Shown: one piece after another, positions 13,701 through 26,045 of the stretch | How the letters are laid out: every line of letters begins with the position of its first letter | Position numbering within the stretch: position 1 is the first letter of the stretch | Assembly: GCF_028009165.1 (NCBI RefSeq) | Contig: NC_079241.1 | Coordinates: forward strand, 7,254,001 to 7,318,000 | Direction of reading: 5' to 3' | Length of the DNA stretch: 64,000 bases | From: Akanthomyces muscarius | Taxonomy: Eukaryota > Ascomycota > Sordariomycetes > Hypocreales > Cordycipitaceae | Translations under genes and position numbers: made by a program | The notes under the pieces: model-generated | The model's input: only the letters and a program-made list of their open reading frames with translations | What the model was told of the DNA's origin: nothing | Databases searched by the model: none

Positions 13701-16700
13701 ACTACTGCCTGAGGGTGATCTGGATGAAGTTGAAGACGAATTTTGCTGAACAAAGTGCTTGGACCAAGCGATTATAAATACTGAATTCAATTTGCCGTTC
13801 CTTGAGCCAGTCTACTAAGGCTTGCGCTGTGAACTTTGACAATTTATGTTCATATCGCCATTTGCTGAATCCAGTCCCATTAGCGATTTGTACTCGTTGA
13901 CAATATTCTAAAACAACGGCGTAAGTTCCCACCCAACACTGCGAGATCGTAATTAGCCATATATTCTCATTGCCGCCATTGTTACCTTTGTTGCCGTTGT
14001 AGTCATCGTTGATAGGAAACTTAGAGACGATTAGCTATTCTGGAGATCCTTCACGTGTGAGATGGCGGGGAATCTACAGCCTTAGCGACGGTGTAGGGGT
14101 ATTCCGTAATGGTAAAGGTGCAGGCCTCGGTGACGGTGGCCATGGTGCCGTTGCTGTAGTGGTCGGGCAGCATCGTGTTTCGGGGAGCAGTTATGACTTT
14201 CAGGTGGAAGGGAAAATCCGGTACCGACATATTAATACGCGAGATCTGTCCCAATAAAGATGATCACATTTCCAGCCTCGGTCCTTTGATCAAGCGCCTC
14301 AATAAATCGATAGAACCAACTTAGAATGATAGTGAGATGCAGAGGACTTTTATAAGAAATAATATGTTCTCGAACAGTAAACGCTGCACCTTCCAGGCTT
14401 TAACTAGCTCTAGGTTCGCATTCTCTCATCTGGGAAGACACGGCATTGAGATGTCTCCAGTCCGCTTCCATGGCAGTAATGACCGATACTATTGGCTGCG
14501 CGACTACAATGCTTCTTATTGGTCGCACGAGAGCGTGTGTATTCCGAGATAATCAAGCCTTCTATGCGGGCACACGAGAGATGGAAGGCTCGAAGCTCAC
14601 ACGCCCTGCATACCACAAGCACTTGAAGGGCTCTTTTAGTTAAGCCGATCAAGGAGGTTGGACAGAAGGAATCGCTAAAGTTGCAAATTTCAGATCTCAA
14701 CACACCAATGTAATGGTCAAGAGATTTGAGCTCCTCGCGTCACTGAATCGTCTTGCTCCACGCAGTTTCATGGAAGGCTCTACTCAAGTGATTGCATTCT
14801 TACTCCAGAACAGAAGCCGATTACACTGAAACCTTATATTCCATTCTTTGGTGCTTGTATGCCGTTTTGCTCATACAAGTAAAGCCACGGGGCCATTGGA
14901 CTGCAGGGTAGGGGTTGGGCTGCCAGGACAACAGACGAGGGAGAGGCGACAGATCGCGATCGAGTGGAGAGGTGCAATTTCCACAATCCCCATCCCCCAA
15001 ACCAGGCTTTTCCAGAACCACCAGTATTCGAACAGAACAGTCGCTAGCTTATGGATCAGCATTCGCATGTTCAGCGAAGCAAGGAACACCGTCTTTCACG
15101 AGCTCCATTGTGAGCAAGTGCGGGCGCCCGGGCCACGGTTACCAGTAGTTGACAGAGGTCGATTGCAAGCTGTGAATCCGATACGTCGGACCCCTGTCTG
15201 GTGAGAATCCGATCCCGGGCTGACATGGGACTTTTTCGTGAAATCAAACCGCTGCTACTTCTACACTGGGACAAGCATGCCCGGGGCGGCGGATCCTCTT
15301 CACTTCTACTCGAGCACAGGTATTGACTGATGCGACTAGCTACGTAGCCAAGGCTAGCCTCGGTTGGGCGCTGGGTGTAGACAGCACTTCAACGTTTGCT
15401 GAGAATCGTGGGTTTTACTAGTAAAATTGCATTGGGGTAGCTGACGCCACTGCGCCGTTCCTTCTCGTACGAGCGGAACCTGCGAGGGGCTTCTGCAAGC
15501 CAACTATTTACTCGTCGGAATCGGGGTCTGTTGAACGTCACCGTCATTTGTGTTTCCGCAGGATGGAGCCAGGACCGTACAGCTTCGTCTGGAAACATGT
15601 CTATCCAGCGGGTGGCGAAGACGATAGCTTGGCCTACTGGAACGGAATGATGGCCGAGACGTAGTGTTATCTGTCGTCCAATGCCTGTGTCTGTCGTGGG
15701 GCGCTGGCAGTTGCGCAACTCATAGATCCAATGTGCTGCTGCCAGCGAGACATTGTAAAAAGCCTGCTGTAGCAAATGCTACTGCCAGGTGACGGTTTAG
15801 ATCTATACGGTTATCGGGCAGGAAACGAATAATAGAGACGAATGAGTTTACTGTATTCTTTCGGTACGTGTGCCGTTGGTTTCAGGGTAGTGGCACTCAG
15901 CGTCTTGCAAATTGAGACTTGACGCATCGCCACCCCATCCCTCCAAGAAAGAGACAAATCAGGCGCGCAGAGAGACGCCAACCCAGAGTCTTGCAGAGCC
16001 TTGAGCGGCAGTAGCATTTGCAGGGTTTACTGGAGCCTGTCTTGGCGCGGACACGGAGCTGAGCCAGACTGACTGGTTCACTGGGCGGCTTTGGTAGGTG
16101 AGGAACGCTGGCTGGGGAGAAGTCGGGGCAAAGCGATCAGATATAAAGCCGAACAATTACCAGGACAGTTATCGGGCAATCGGAATTCCCTCTTTTGTTT
16201 ACCCCGCTGTCAATTTGACTCAAAAGAAGAACAAGTGTGGAGGGTGGTGTTGTGGTCCAATATTCAATGGAGAGCGACATGTCCGATGAGAGATTACATT
16301 GTCTCGAATGGGGTTCAGCAATGGACTCTGCCGTGGTCTACTCATCGAAAGACGGCGCTTTAATGGCTGCGTGCCGGCTTGCATACGTTTACCCAGCACA
16401 GTGCTTGCAGAAACCTCGCATATTTCTCTGCAGGAGACAATCATGGTTAGCGGGTGATGGCGTGCGACGGTGTCTTGCAACACATTGTTGAGACTCTGCA
16501 AAGAATTGCAGATGTTGCAATTGAAGTTCGTAGCAGCAGCTGATTAGAGTGCCACGGGCATGGTCCAGCCTAATGATGTGACATGTCAAGGGATTGCCTT
16601 TGACGGTAGGAGGGCAAAGGCTGTGTAGAGTTGGTGACGGAGACGGACGGACGGGGCTACGAGTCGCGTGGCCGAGAACGAGGGTAAGTTGTCGGGGACT

Positions 16701-18480
16701 CAAGAGTCGAGTGGAGGTTGCATGATGGCAGTCGAGATGAGCGTGATGAGCGGCACAGGGGGGAACAAATAGATAGAAGAAGAGTTAAGCCACTGCTTCT
16801 ATTCATTTGAGCGGCGTCTTTTTTTGTCATCCACTTGAGCGGTAACTACTTGGTACCTGCATCGAGCGTGCAGAGCTGTGATGGCTGGTGTGGTGCTGTG
16901 GTGCGGTGTGGTCCGCTGGCGACCGAACAAGTGGCACGTATCCCGTAGGTATCAGTCTGACGGATAGGTACGGCAAGGACGGCGATATTCAACGAGCAAG
17001 CTAGTCATTGATTTATCTCTTCATCGCACGGAAGCCCCGAGAATGGCAAATTCGTGGCTTTGTGGCGCAATTCTCGTTTGCCGTTGCCCAGCGCAGGTTG
17101 TCTCCCTTGATTCGAGAGGGGTCGAGGAGCAAACTCAAAAATGGAGCCACAGCAACCCCCAAGGGCCAACAGTGACGGGATGAGCAAGTTACTGGCGACT
17201 GTCAGGTAATTACTACGTTATTAGAGGAACGACGGCAGCTCTCGGCAGCCACAGCTCGGCGCGGATTACGGTGCGGTGCGAAGTTGAGCGAAGGAGGGTG
17301 GCTGCCTGACGACTCCACAGTGGTTTAGGTGACGGCGCGCCGAGTGGAAGCTAGATGGCTAGTCGAAGGTATATGGTTGATATTCGTACTGAGTAGGATG
17401 ATGTTTGATAGCCTGCTAGGACACAGGAGCAAACAAATAAATAATCGGGTGGCCAATATCGGGCAGAGCGCATGCATAAGCGAAACGAGGATGTATGCTG
17501 ATAAAAAAGCTCGATTGACGGAGAAGGAAGAAGGAAGAAAAGAGAAAAAGCACAGGCTGTGGAAGCACGGCAGTGGGAGATTCGGATGGCGGGTGATGTA
17601 GTAAGCGGTGCTCCAGTATCCGTACGGATAACTAGTGAGAACAGAGTGTACAAGTCCAGTGACGAATGGTTGTGGGATGGGATTTTGGATAGCTGGGCGG
17701 ATATTTTAGTGGCATACACCAGCCTTTCCGTGGCGCTGGTGGCAGGGCTCACGGCGGTTTTGTGCAGCTTCGGAACAGCGCACGTCTTCCGATCAAGAGC
17801 TGATAGGACACGCTCTTCCAAACAACATAATCACCACCTCCTGCATGCCGATTGCACCAGAATTACAGCGCAGCGCTCGTTGACTGGCCCTCCTGTGGCC
17901 CAGCTGAAGCAGTCCTTTTTGCGTCGCCCTGCGGGCAGTGGGCACAACCTCTGCGTAGCGCCCCTCGTCAGCCTGATTGTATGGCAATCAGCAGTGCTAG
18001 CCAGGGCCGGCTGCCGCTAATCAGGAGCCCCCAGCCCGAGCGAGCATCGTCCAGCCAGTAGGATGCTGAAATGGCAGTATTCACGAGCTGCCGTCCACAG
18101 CTAGTGTTCTATTAGCTTTGTTCTTTCGGCAGCTTGTGGCTCGCAATACTGCATAGGTATCCATGGCCCAGGCGAATGGTTGCCTTTTGAGGGGCTAGCG
18201 ATGCTGAGCACTGCAACACTTCTGTTAGGTACCCAAAATGACAATTCACAGTGATGCCATGGCCCTTGTTAGTGCTCTCTCCCTGCCTGTCGCCCCTCTG
18301 TCGCTGCGATACCTCGAATCTGCCTGGCTGTCCGCCCTTGGCACGGGTATCCTCCTCCCCTCAGCCCGACGCTCGTACAGCTGCGGCTATCTCGGTCGGC
18401 CACCCAGGTACCGCAACGTTGGTTGCACATAGGCAGGTACATACAGAGGCACCGTGCCAGTACCTAGGTAAGGTACCTAG
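10756..18480. other. Long intergenic region without a recognisable gene
   Basis: About 7.7 kb in which both strands carry only short overlapping open frames up to about 156 residues (for example 17351-17821 on the minus strand). None shows a domain, a plausible signal peptide followed by a conserved body, or a consensus-intron path to another frame. No transposon, tRNA or rRNA was recognised. Its position upstream of the PHD-finger gene suggests regulatory DNA or unannotated non-coding transcripts. Confidence 0.5.
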
Positions 18481-18488
18481 GTAGGTAG
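18461..18488. repeat. Palindromic TACCTAGGTA repeat
   Basis: Two copies of the perfect palindrome TACCTAGGTA stand side by side, followed by another TAGGTAG. Related AGGTACC words occur upstream at about 18227 and 18407. It lies about 840 bases before the PHD-finger gene start. Such CTAGGTA/GGTACC strings are common in some hypocrealean promoters; a function as a binding site is conjecture. Confidence 0.5.
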
Positions 18489-19302
18489 CCCTCACCAGCC
18501 CTCAACAACCACTTCTTGTCGCCTCGACTTTTGCTTCCTCCATCCTGTCTGCTTTGCCATTCTCGTGCATATTGTCGTCAACCTTTTGCATTGCATAGTC
18601 TTTTGCTTCCCTCGCACGTTTTCCTCTCCAATCCCCTTACTGCAATACCAGATTTAGGTTTGCCCACCCTGACCATCCCGTCCGTCCCCTTGTCGCTTGC
18701 TCCCTGGCCCGGTTCCTGCGCCAGGCCCTCCTTTTGCCCTGCCTTGCACTGTTTGGTAAGCTAGAGTTATTAACCTCTTGTTCCATCTGCCCTCGTTTCT
18801 CTTCGAGCTAGCCATCGCATGTGCTTGTCGTTGCTCCTCGACTCCGTCCTCCCTTGGCTGCCACCCGCTTTTACAGCCCGCTTACTTTACTGACCACCCT
18901 TGCCAGCGTTTGCTTGTTCCTCTAGATCACTCGACCTCGCGGTCTTGATAACAGTCCTCGGAGACTCCGTTGGCTTAATTCTCCATTCCAAAACAGCAAC
19001 TCTTCGATTCCTCTCTTTTTTATCCTCATAATCGCCTCACGCCGACCTTTTCTGCCAATATCGACCTAGGCCTTTGCGCATAGTCGTTGCTGTGACACAC
19101 CACCTATCCCCACATACTCTCTCCAGACTACATACCCGCCCGAAAAAAAAGTAACCTCGAAGCAAAGAAACATTCCCGCCTCGAGACAAATATCGGCCTG
19201 TCTCTATATCCTCTTGCCCCTCACTGTCCTTTTTTGCCGCCGTCTGGTTACATCTGGCATGTCATCTATCACTGCTCGAGCGAGCGTTACATTCGAGCTG
19301 CT
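18489..19302 (+). promoter_or_regulatory. Pyrimidine-rich promoter/5' leader of the PHD-finger gene
   Basis: About 800 bases dominated by C and T (CTTCC, CTCC and TTTT runs) lead directly into the ATG at 19303. No long plausible coding frame is present. This matches the CT-rich leaders often found ahead of fungal housekeeping and regulator genes. A 5' UTR intron is possible but I could not choose one with confidence. Confidence 0.4.
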
Positions 19303-21610
19303 ATGAGCGACGTCCGTCGTGATTCAATGTCAGTACTCTCCAACTTCAACGTCCCTTCAATCGCCATTCCCACCCTCCTTTCCATTGGCTAACCATTTTC
19401 CTGCCTTTAGAAGCTTTGGAGATCCAAACGCTCATCCGCCTACTCCTCAACAGACTCCTACCACAGCCTCATTCGCCAGTCCCGTCTTCGAGACACCCCG
19501 GCAGCCGCACGGTTCCTTCACCGACTTGGGTGGCTCGACACCTCGCTTCGCCGAGGAATATTCCGTCTTCAACGCCACACCTGGCAATCTCAGAGGCTCA
19601 CACGCACAGTTTCCTGATTTTGTTCCGCCTACGCCCGCTAGCTCTCACAAACGACTGCTCTCCGCCGAAGGCTTTGCCCTCGAAATTGCAACCCATGCCA
19701 ACCACTTTTCGCCGAACCCGAATTTGCCACCTGTCGACCCTTCGAAACGACTCGCTTCCTCCCCGAGCTTGAACAACTCTAGAACCTTCGCACGAGAAAC
19801 TACTCCCGCCTCAAGCCCCTCTTTGAATAAGGCCAGGTCTGCCAAAAAGCTTCGCCGAGGCACCATTACCAAAGACCCAGAGGCCTTGATTTCTCCACCA
19901 CCCACCGCCCACAAGGGAGAGCAGAAGCTCGTCCCGAAGCTCAATATGCAGTATGAACAGTCATTTCACCAACCAGACTTTACCGAGGTGTCTCAGTCCC
20001 ACGATGTAACCGCACTCATGGCCAGTTCGGGCGACTTGTTCTCCTATCCTCTGTCCGCGCCCGCCGGTGCTTCCACCAACTTTTGGGATCCTCAAGCTTC
20101 CATGGGTATGGATATTGATTTCAATGCGGCAGCCCAAGGCATGTTTCCCTCGTCTAGTGCTGGCCACCGGCAAACTGGCTCATTCGACTGGAACAACGAT
20201 ATTCAGCTTTTTCAGGACCCCAACATGGTGCCGCCGTCATCAAATCAGGAGAACGTCCAACCCCAGCAGGGTGGAAGTATGGCAATGAACCAGTTTCAAC
20301 AGCTCGGTGATCCTTTCACAATGATGAATGCAGGCGAAATAATCGACCCTAGCCTCATGATGGCCCAAACTGGAGCCATGTCCAGCCTTGCTGGTATGGA
20401 GCAGCCCATGCCTGCTCCCGTCGCCCCAAAGGGAAAGACCACCGCGAGACCTGATGTACGCCACACAGGAAGCAAAAAGCCTCAACGGGCAAAGAAGGGC
20501 CCGGACCGCACTTTAGCCAGCTCTCCATTCAAGCATTCTCGAGCTGGACTAGACCAAGTCGCAGGAGAACCCAGTGGACGTGCATCGTTGGTTAGAAGTA
20601 ACACCTTGCCCACACTGGCTCCTGCTACTCGATCCATGGCGGAGGTTGCCGGCGGCTCTAACGACACTAGCCGCCCAATGGCAAGACCGAATGGAAGAGT
20701 ATCGCCTGTTAAAAGCCAACGCAGACTTTCGTCGCTAGCCGCGATTCGGGAATCATCACCAGCCAGACAACGTGCTTCTGTGCGATTTTGTATAGATTCT
20801 CGAGGCTATGCCAGCGCAACAACCGCCATAATGGGAGAGAACGGCGTGAGCCAAAGCTTGCCAAGAAGTCAAAGCAGTAGAGACCTGTCGTCTCGCTCGA
20901 CCTGGGACGCCTCTTCCGAGAGCGAAAGTGAAGACGAAGACCCCATCGTCATCCCTTCCCGGACCAACTCCTTTAGCGCCTCCTTTGCGCTCCCCGACCC
21001 CCGTAAACCCGTCGGATCCATATTCCACCGCCCCAGACGCAGTACAAGTGATAGAAGCAGCAGTTCTGCCGGCGGGGAACAAAGTCAACGGAACGGGGAC
21101 GAGAGCGAAGCCGAAACGGTTCATAATGAGCGGCGCCGTCGGGGCGGAGACGCTGCTAGCGAGCTTGCTAAACTTGTCGAAAGTCGCCAGAAGCGTCTGA
21201 GCCAGCCCAGCATGCCCGGACGACTGCTCACCAATATTGGAAATTCTCGGAGCGACACCGTTTCGCCGTCAAGCCTTGCCGAGTCTGGCTACGGTACAGA
21301 TAGCCAGGGTGTCCGCTGCGTTTGCAAACGAAGCGGCGCTAGCAAGAATGCTTTTATGGTGCAATGGTGAGACCACCGAGCCTGATTTTTTCGACCCTTT
21401 ATGCTAACATGCTCAAGTGAATCATGCGAAATGTGGCTTCATGGCAAATGCGTGGGCATCTCAAAACGCACTATGACTAATGTCTATATTTGCGCATTCT
21501 GTGCTAACACAGCAACGCTGGGAGGCAGCCGTGCCCGCGAAGAGCTTCACGTAAATGCGCTTGGCATAGCATCGCCGGTGGGAAACAATGCATTTCGATC
21601 CTTTCGGTAA
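19303..21610 (+). CDS. PHD-finger protein, putative chromatin regulator
   Basis: Three exons, 19303-19328, 19411-21366 and 21418-21610, give 724 residues. Intron 1 has an unusual donor GTCAGT, a GGCTAAC branch and TTTAG acceptor; intron 2 has GTGAGA, TGCTAAC and CAAG. The first exon is only 26 nt; starting inside exon 2 would need a non-ATG codon. Residues about 1-640 are Ser/Pro-rich and disordered, with a basic stretch (KKPQRAKKGP) that may be a nuclear signal and an acidic stretch (SESESEDED). Residues about 643-688 form a PHD finger of the C-x-C type (CVC ... CESC ... HGKC ... CAFC). Intron 2 splits this domain and supplies the third Cys across the junction, which supports the join. PHD fingers bind histone tails, often methylated H3K4; the partner complex is not evident. 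Confidence 0.83.
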
Positions 21611-22129
21611 TATGATGTTGGTAATGTATATTGGCTCGTGCACAAAGGCACGATCGGCAGCTTGGCTGGATGTATGATCGATCGTAGACGCCAATATCTT
21701 ATACATATATATGAAACAAAGACTACAATATAGCATATGCTAATTCCAAATGGTTTTCTTTTATGCCTGACTGATAGTTGCGACGTTGCGACGTTGCGAC
21801 GTCTTACGCCGCGAATTGTAATTGTACATGGGTTCAGTCCCAAAAGGACCGCCGTGAGCCACTTGGAGCGCCCGCCGCCAGAGCTCTGCCATTTCGGCTG
21901 AAGTGGCAGCAAAAGTATGTAGTGGAGTGGTCAAGATTCTGCAGAGCTAAACCACAGGACAGAACGTCATCAGAATAATGAACTGCAGTGAGATTTCAAG
22001 CAGGTTAAATTTCGAAAACACTAACCGGCCAGAACGGGAAGCAGCAAGGAAGACGTCATGTGTCGGCGAGGACAAAGAAAAAACAAAATCAAAGCTGGCT
22101 CAAATAAAAACACGAGATGCTGTAGGAGA
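21611..22129. other. Intergenic region between convergent genes, with a short tandem repeat
   Basis: This stretch separates the convergent PHD-finger and amino-acid-permease genes and should hold both 3' ends. It contains three tandem copies of GTTGCGAC at about 21777-21800. The 161-codon plus-strand frame starting at 21978 runs antisense into the permease 3' exons and has no support of its own. Confidence 0.5.
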
Positions 22130-24588
22130 TCATTTTATCCATACCCACAGCCAGTGCCCAAACGATTCCAAATTTGCCCACGTCAAACCCCAGTCCGGCA
22201 TATCGAGCCGACCGCGGCGCTTCTCGCTCGCCGCCTGCACTGTATTGCTCAAGTCGTTGGAGCGTTCCGGCCCCCACCGCGAGAGACGGAGGCCATGTTT
22301 GCGGAGTTTCCACCCAACGACAAGTAAAATATACACGGGGATCTGTTACTTTATTAGCAGAGATCAGGGAGGCCTTTGGTGGCTGACATACACCGACATA
22401 TGCAGAGACGAACTTGCGCACGTTGAATGGTTCCTCAAGAAACGCGGGTACGCCGTTGAATAGCAGGAGGATGCAACTCCCAACGAGTCCGTAGAAAGCC
22501 TTGAGCCACTGGCCGTGTGACTTGTACGGGTACAGTGGGCTGTCGCGGTCGTAGCTGGCTGCTTGCGCTGCGGATGTGTCTTCGCTCATCTTGGCGACTT
22601 CTAGTCTGTACTTGCTGTTAGTACTGGTTGTATTTGCGATGAATGTAAATGGGAGACGTGCGTGTAGTAGAAGCGCATATATGTCGCGCAGATGGTGGCG
22701 TACACGATTAGACAAGACACGGTGCAGTTGTTTGACAATTCGTCAAGGCGCTACGCAGTTTAGCAAGGAAGCACCGAAGTCTTTCGTTTGAAATACGCAC
22801 GGAACCAGGAGAGCCGGACCTGCCCATGTATGCGATGAGCATCAGCATGGCCGTTGCGACCACAGCGCGCACCGGCACGCCAGAACGGCACGCGCGCAGT
22901 CGTCTTGTGATGAACTCGGGGCCCGTCTGCCCGCGGAGCGCCAGAGTGTGAAGTACGCGGGACGCTACGTAGAGAGAGTTGATGGCGCACGTAAACGCCG
23001 AGAGGACGAACATGGCGTTGAAGAACTGGGCGAGGGCAGGCAGACCAGCCTCGACGGCGGCAATGACAAAGATGGAGCGTGCGCCGACGGACGTGCCGGC
23101 GCCGTTGATAAAGGCATGGTCGGAAGGTACGACGAAGGAAGCGGTGGTAACGGCGAGGGCGTAGAGGGTGAGGATGCGAATGTTGATCTTACGGGCGGCC
23201 ATCTTCATGCTCTCCGAGTCGGCGAGGGCGCGGCTCTCGGCGGCAGTGGCGGCGACAATGTCCATACCAATGTAGGAGAACATGACGTTGATAAATGTAG
23301 TCCTGGAGAGTGAGCAGCGTCTTTTGGGCGGTGCGGGTGTGCTTACCAGACGCCCAGAAGTGAGCCGACGGGGCCGGTGATCTTTCGCTGCACATTGCCA
23401 TCGTCATCTGTCACGTAGTAGACGCTGTTGAAAAAGCCATACGGCTCATCCCAGTCTACAGATTTTAGCTTCAAGTTAAAAAGAATCTCGAAAAAATTGT
23501 TAAAACTTACATCTAGTTCCCAGAGGCTTTGTGTAGTAAGCTCCTTTTCGGGCTTCGAATAGTTAGCGACGGAACCAAGTTGTAGTGAAAGGACTTACGG
23601 TTCATCACGTCAAACACCAGCATTGTTACAATCAAGAGTACAATCAGAGATAGCTTGATACATCCGAAAATATACTCCAGTTCTCCGTATATCTATTCAT
23701 CAGTTAGCTCGGTCTCAGTCTATGCCGCACAATGTACTTCACAACGCTTACGATAACGGGTAGCAAGTTGATGATGACTATGACAACGAGACAGATGCTG
23801 ATCCAAACGGCGCTGTCGACATTCTCGCCAGTGTGCCAATGGATGACCGTTTTGCCGCCAAGATATCTGTCGTCATAGCTGAATCGCACTGCATTTGCAA
23901 AGGCCACAACTTGGCTAGCCGCGAGTACCGCGTAGGCAAACCTGGCAGGTGAGCCGGTGGATAGACCTTTGCTGGAGTAAAACGTACCAGTATACCCAAC
24001 CAACAGCGAAACCAACTCCACGGTCCAGAAACCGGCGCGGAAACTCCATCATGGGTGCATTGACAGGCATCAGGGCCGTCATCTCACCCAGGCAGGAGAT
24101 GATGGACGCGATGACTGTGCCGACAATGAGATAGCTCATGATGGCACCGCCCGGGCCTGCGCTAGCTATGGATATGCCACTTCCTAGGAAAAGACCTACG
24201 AGAACAGGTTAATTAGTGCATCTAAAAGCAAATCGTGATGTAGTGTACCATTGCCAATGGAGCTAGTCATTCACTTAGCATCTTAAAAGCACGTTTGAAG
24301 TTGGGACCTACCCTGAGAACGCAATCATCTAGAGGTGATTAGTAAACAGCTTAAGCTCATGTCAAGTGCTCATACATTAATGTTCCTCTCGCTCAAAACT
24401 CGCCTGCAACATCACAAGGGGTTAGCGTCAGTTGCGCCACATGCAGTATCGGCTGTATTCCATAGTTGGGGTCCGTACCAGAGGCTGTCACCAGAGCGCT
24501 TCATCTTTTCGCGCGGCGGTGCCGTGTCTTCAAACTCGACATCTTGACCAGACTCGATGATGTGAACATCCTGACCGTCGTAGTGCAT
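22130..24588 (-). CDS. Amino-acid permease (APC superfamily, YAT type)
   Basis: Reconstructed from 13 exons: 24588-24479, 24403-24376, 24328-24312, 24262-24249, 24195-23988, 23941-23752, 23692-23599, 23543-23511, 23455-23347, 23302-22801, 22750-22658, 22610-22392 and 22342-22130. They total 1830 nt, or 609 residues, with every phase closing. After 36 soluble residues come the permease signature (LSER-x-x-x-MIAFSGSIGNGLFLGSG), the SAGPGGA helix, E(F)PRRFLDRGVGFAVGW, a QVVAFANAVRFSYDD segment and the late FSYIGMDIVAATAAESR motif, all typical of fungal proton-coupled plasma-membrane amino-acid permeases. Substrate preference cannot be read. Exons 2-4 are only 28, 17 and 14 nt. Most introns are GT-AG with CTAAC-like branch points; the joins 23599/23543 and 22658/22610 (donor GTCTCC) are the least certain. 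The gene is divergent from the WD40-like gene. Confidence 0.85.
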
Positions 24589-26045
24589 GGTGTGGGCTGT
24601 GCACGAACCGTCCTACAGAGCAATTCAATCTCAGCCAGCAGCCGAACGCACAGGGTCTACCGTGGCAGGCAACTCTGGGCCGCTTTTACCAAGATAGGAG
24701 GGACCAGTGCGGTTTGTAGAAGCTAAAGCCTATATGTATGGGCAGAAGATGAATTCCTGTGCTTCACAGACGACTTCTCAGAGCCAGTAAGGTTGAGGGC
24801 GCACTTGAAAGTACCGGCATGGCCCTAGGATCGGCGAGCTGAGACAATGAGGCACACAGCTTGGAGCAGGTAAGGCGTCCCGATGGAACAATGCAATGGT
24901 TCGCGGCGAGGTGGTCGGGCATGTGAATGAAATTGCTACTGGATTCGATTTAGGGCTAGGTAATTAGTCAGAGGTGACCGTAACCAGCCAAGAAACAGGA
25001 GACGTGGAGGTTTCACACCTGACCGAGCCGGGATCCTTCCGCTGAAAAGTGCCAATATTAAGGGCATTTTTGTTTGCGTGCGGCTGACAATAAGGCCTTG
25101 CATGGTGGCTGAGAAGACTGGGCGAGACACAGAGACAAGCATATCGGTGCTAGCTTAATTAATTTATCAGCCAGCCATTCAGAGCCCACGATAGACCGCC
25201 GGTAAGAGTGTGGTTGCACTGGTCGTACAGCATGTAGCCCTGACCAGCTTCCTTATTCAACATGGCTGCAGCACAACGCATCAGCACCACCACGGGTCGT
25301 GGAGACAAAGCCGCCAATGGCAGGGCTTGGACGCCGCCTCGTCCGAAATGACCTGGGCCGTACGGTGGCACGATGCCATTTCGAACACATTGCTCCGGGG
25401 CCTTATTAGTGTGCCAAGATTGGCTCGCAGTGGGCACCGGTTAAGCTGAGGGACCGTGATAAAGAGCAACGAGCCTTGCCGTATGCCACATGCCTGTCTT
25501 GCTTGCTCGGTGAAGCTGGGCCCCTCATAGACGACGCCGCACCACCACCGAGGAAGTTGTCCGCGTGTGCGAAGTGGGAAGAGGGGTAAGGGCAATCTCG
25601 GCCACACCAGAGCGGATAGATTCTTCTTGCGTTGCCGATGAAGTCGGGTGCTGCCTCCTGTCGTCACCATCACAGGTTTGTTTGCGAGGCTGAAGCTGAC
25701 AGCAGAACTGGGTGCTCGCCCTAACTACCTTAAAGCTTACCTGCTACCTTACCAGGCGGGCCGTCCACTGAGCTGAGCTGAACGAGTCCACTGAGCCCAC
25801 TGAATTTCAAAGCAAACCCGCTAAAACCCCCGCCCCCAGACGCCCCAGCACCCAGGTCGCTGCTGCAGGCACCGCCCCAGCGCTCGCCCGATAGCCGTTT
25901 ACCTCAGCCTGCGCCACCCTAGGCAAAATCGTCACTCGGGGTCGCCTAGACGAGAACAAGAATGTTCTGTCGAGGGTGAAATCTGATGAAGTAATCTCTC
26001 CCATGGTAAAATCGGGACATCAGGAGGTGTCGTTGTTTTGTAGCG
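24589..26045. other. Divergent intergenic region
   Basis: About 1.46 kb between the divergently transcribed permease and WD40-like genes, presumably holding both promoters. Short frames on both strands show no domain or family resemblance. No TATA box stands out near either start. Confidence 0.45.

Noticed and set aside
17351..17821. 156-codon minus-strand frame in the second long spacer
   Set aside because: No domain, no plausible start context and no exon partners; probably a chance frame.
22948..23313. 121-codon plus-strand frame rich in Gly and Glu
   Set aside because: It is antisense to the large exon of the amino-acid permease and has the composition expected of such a shadow.
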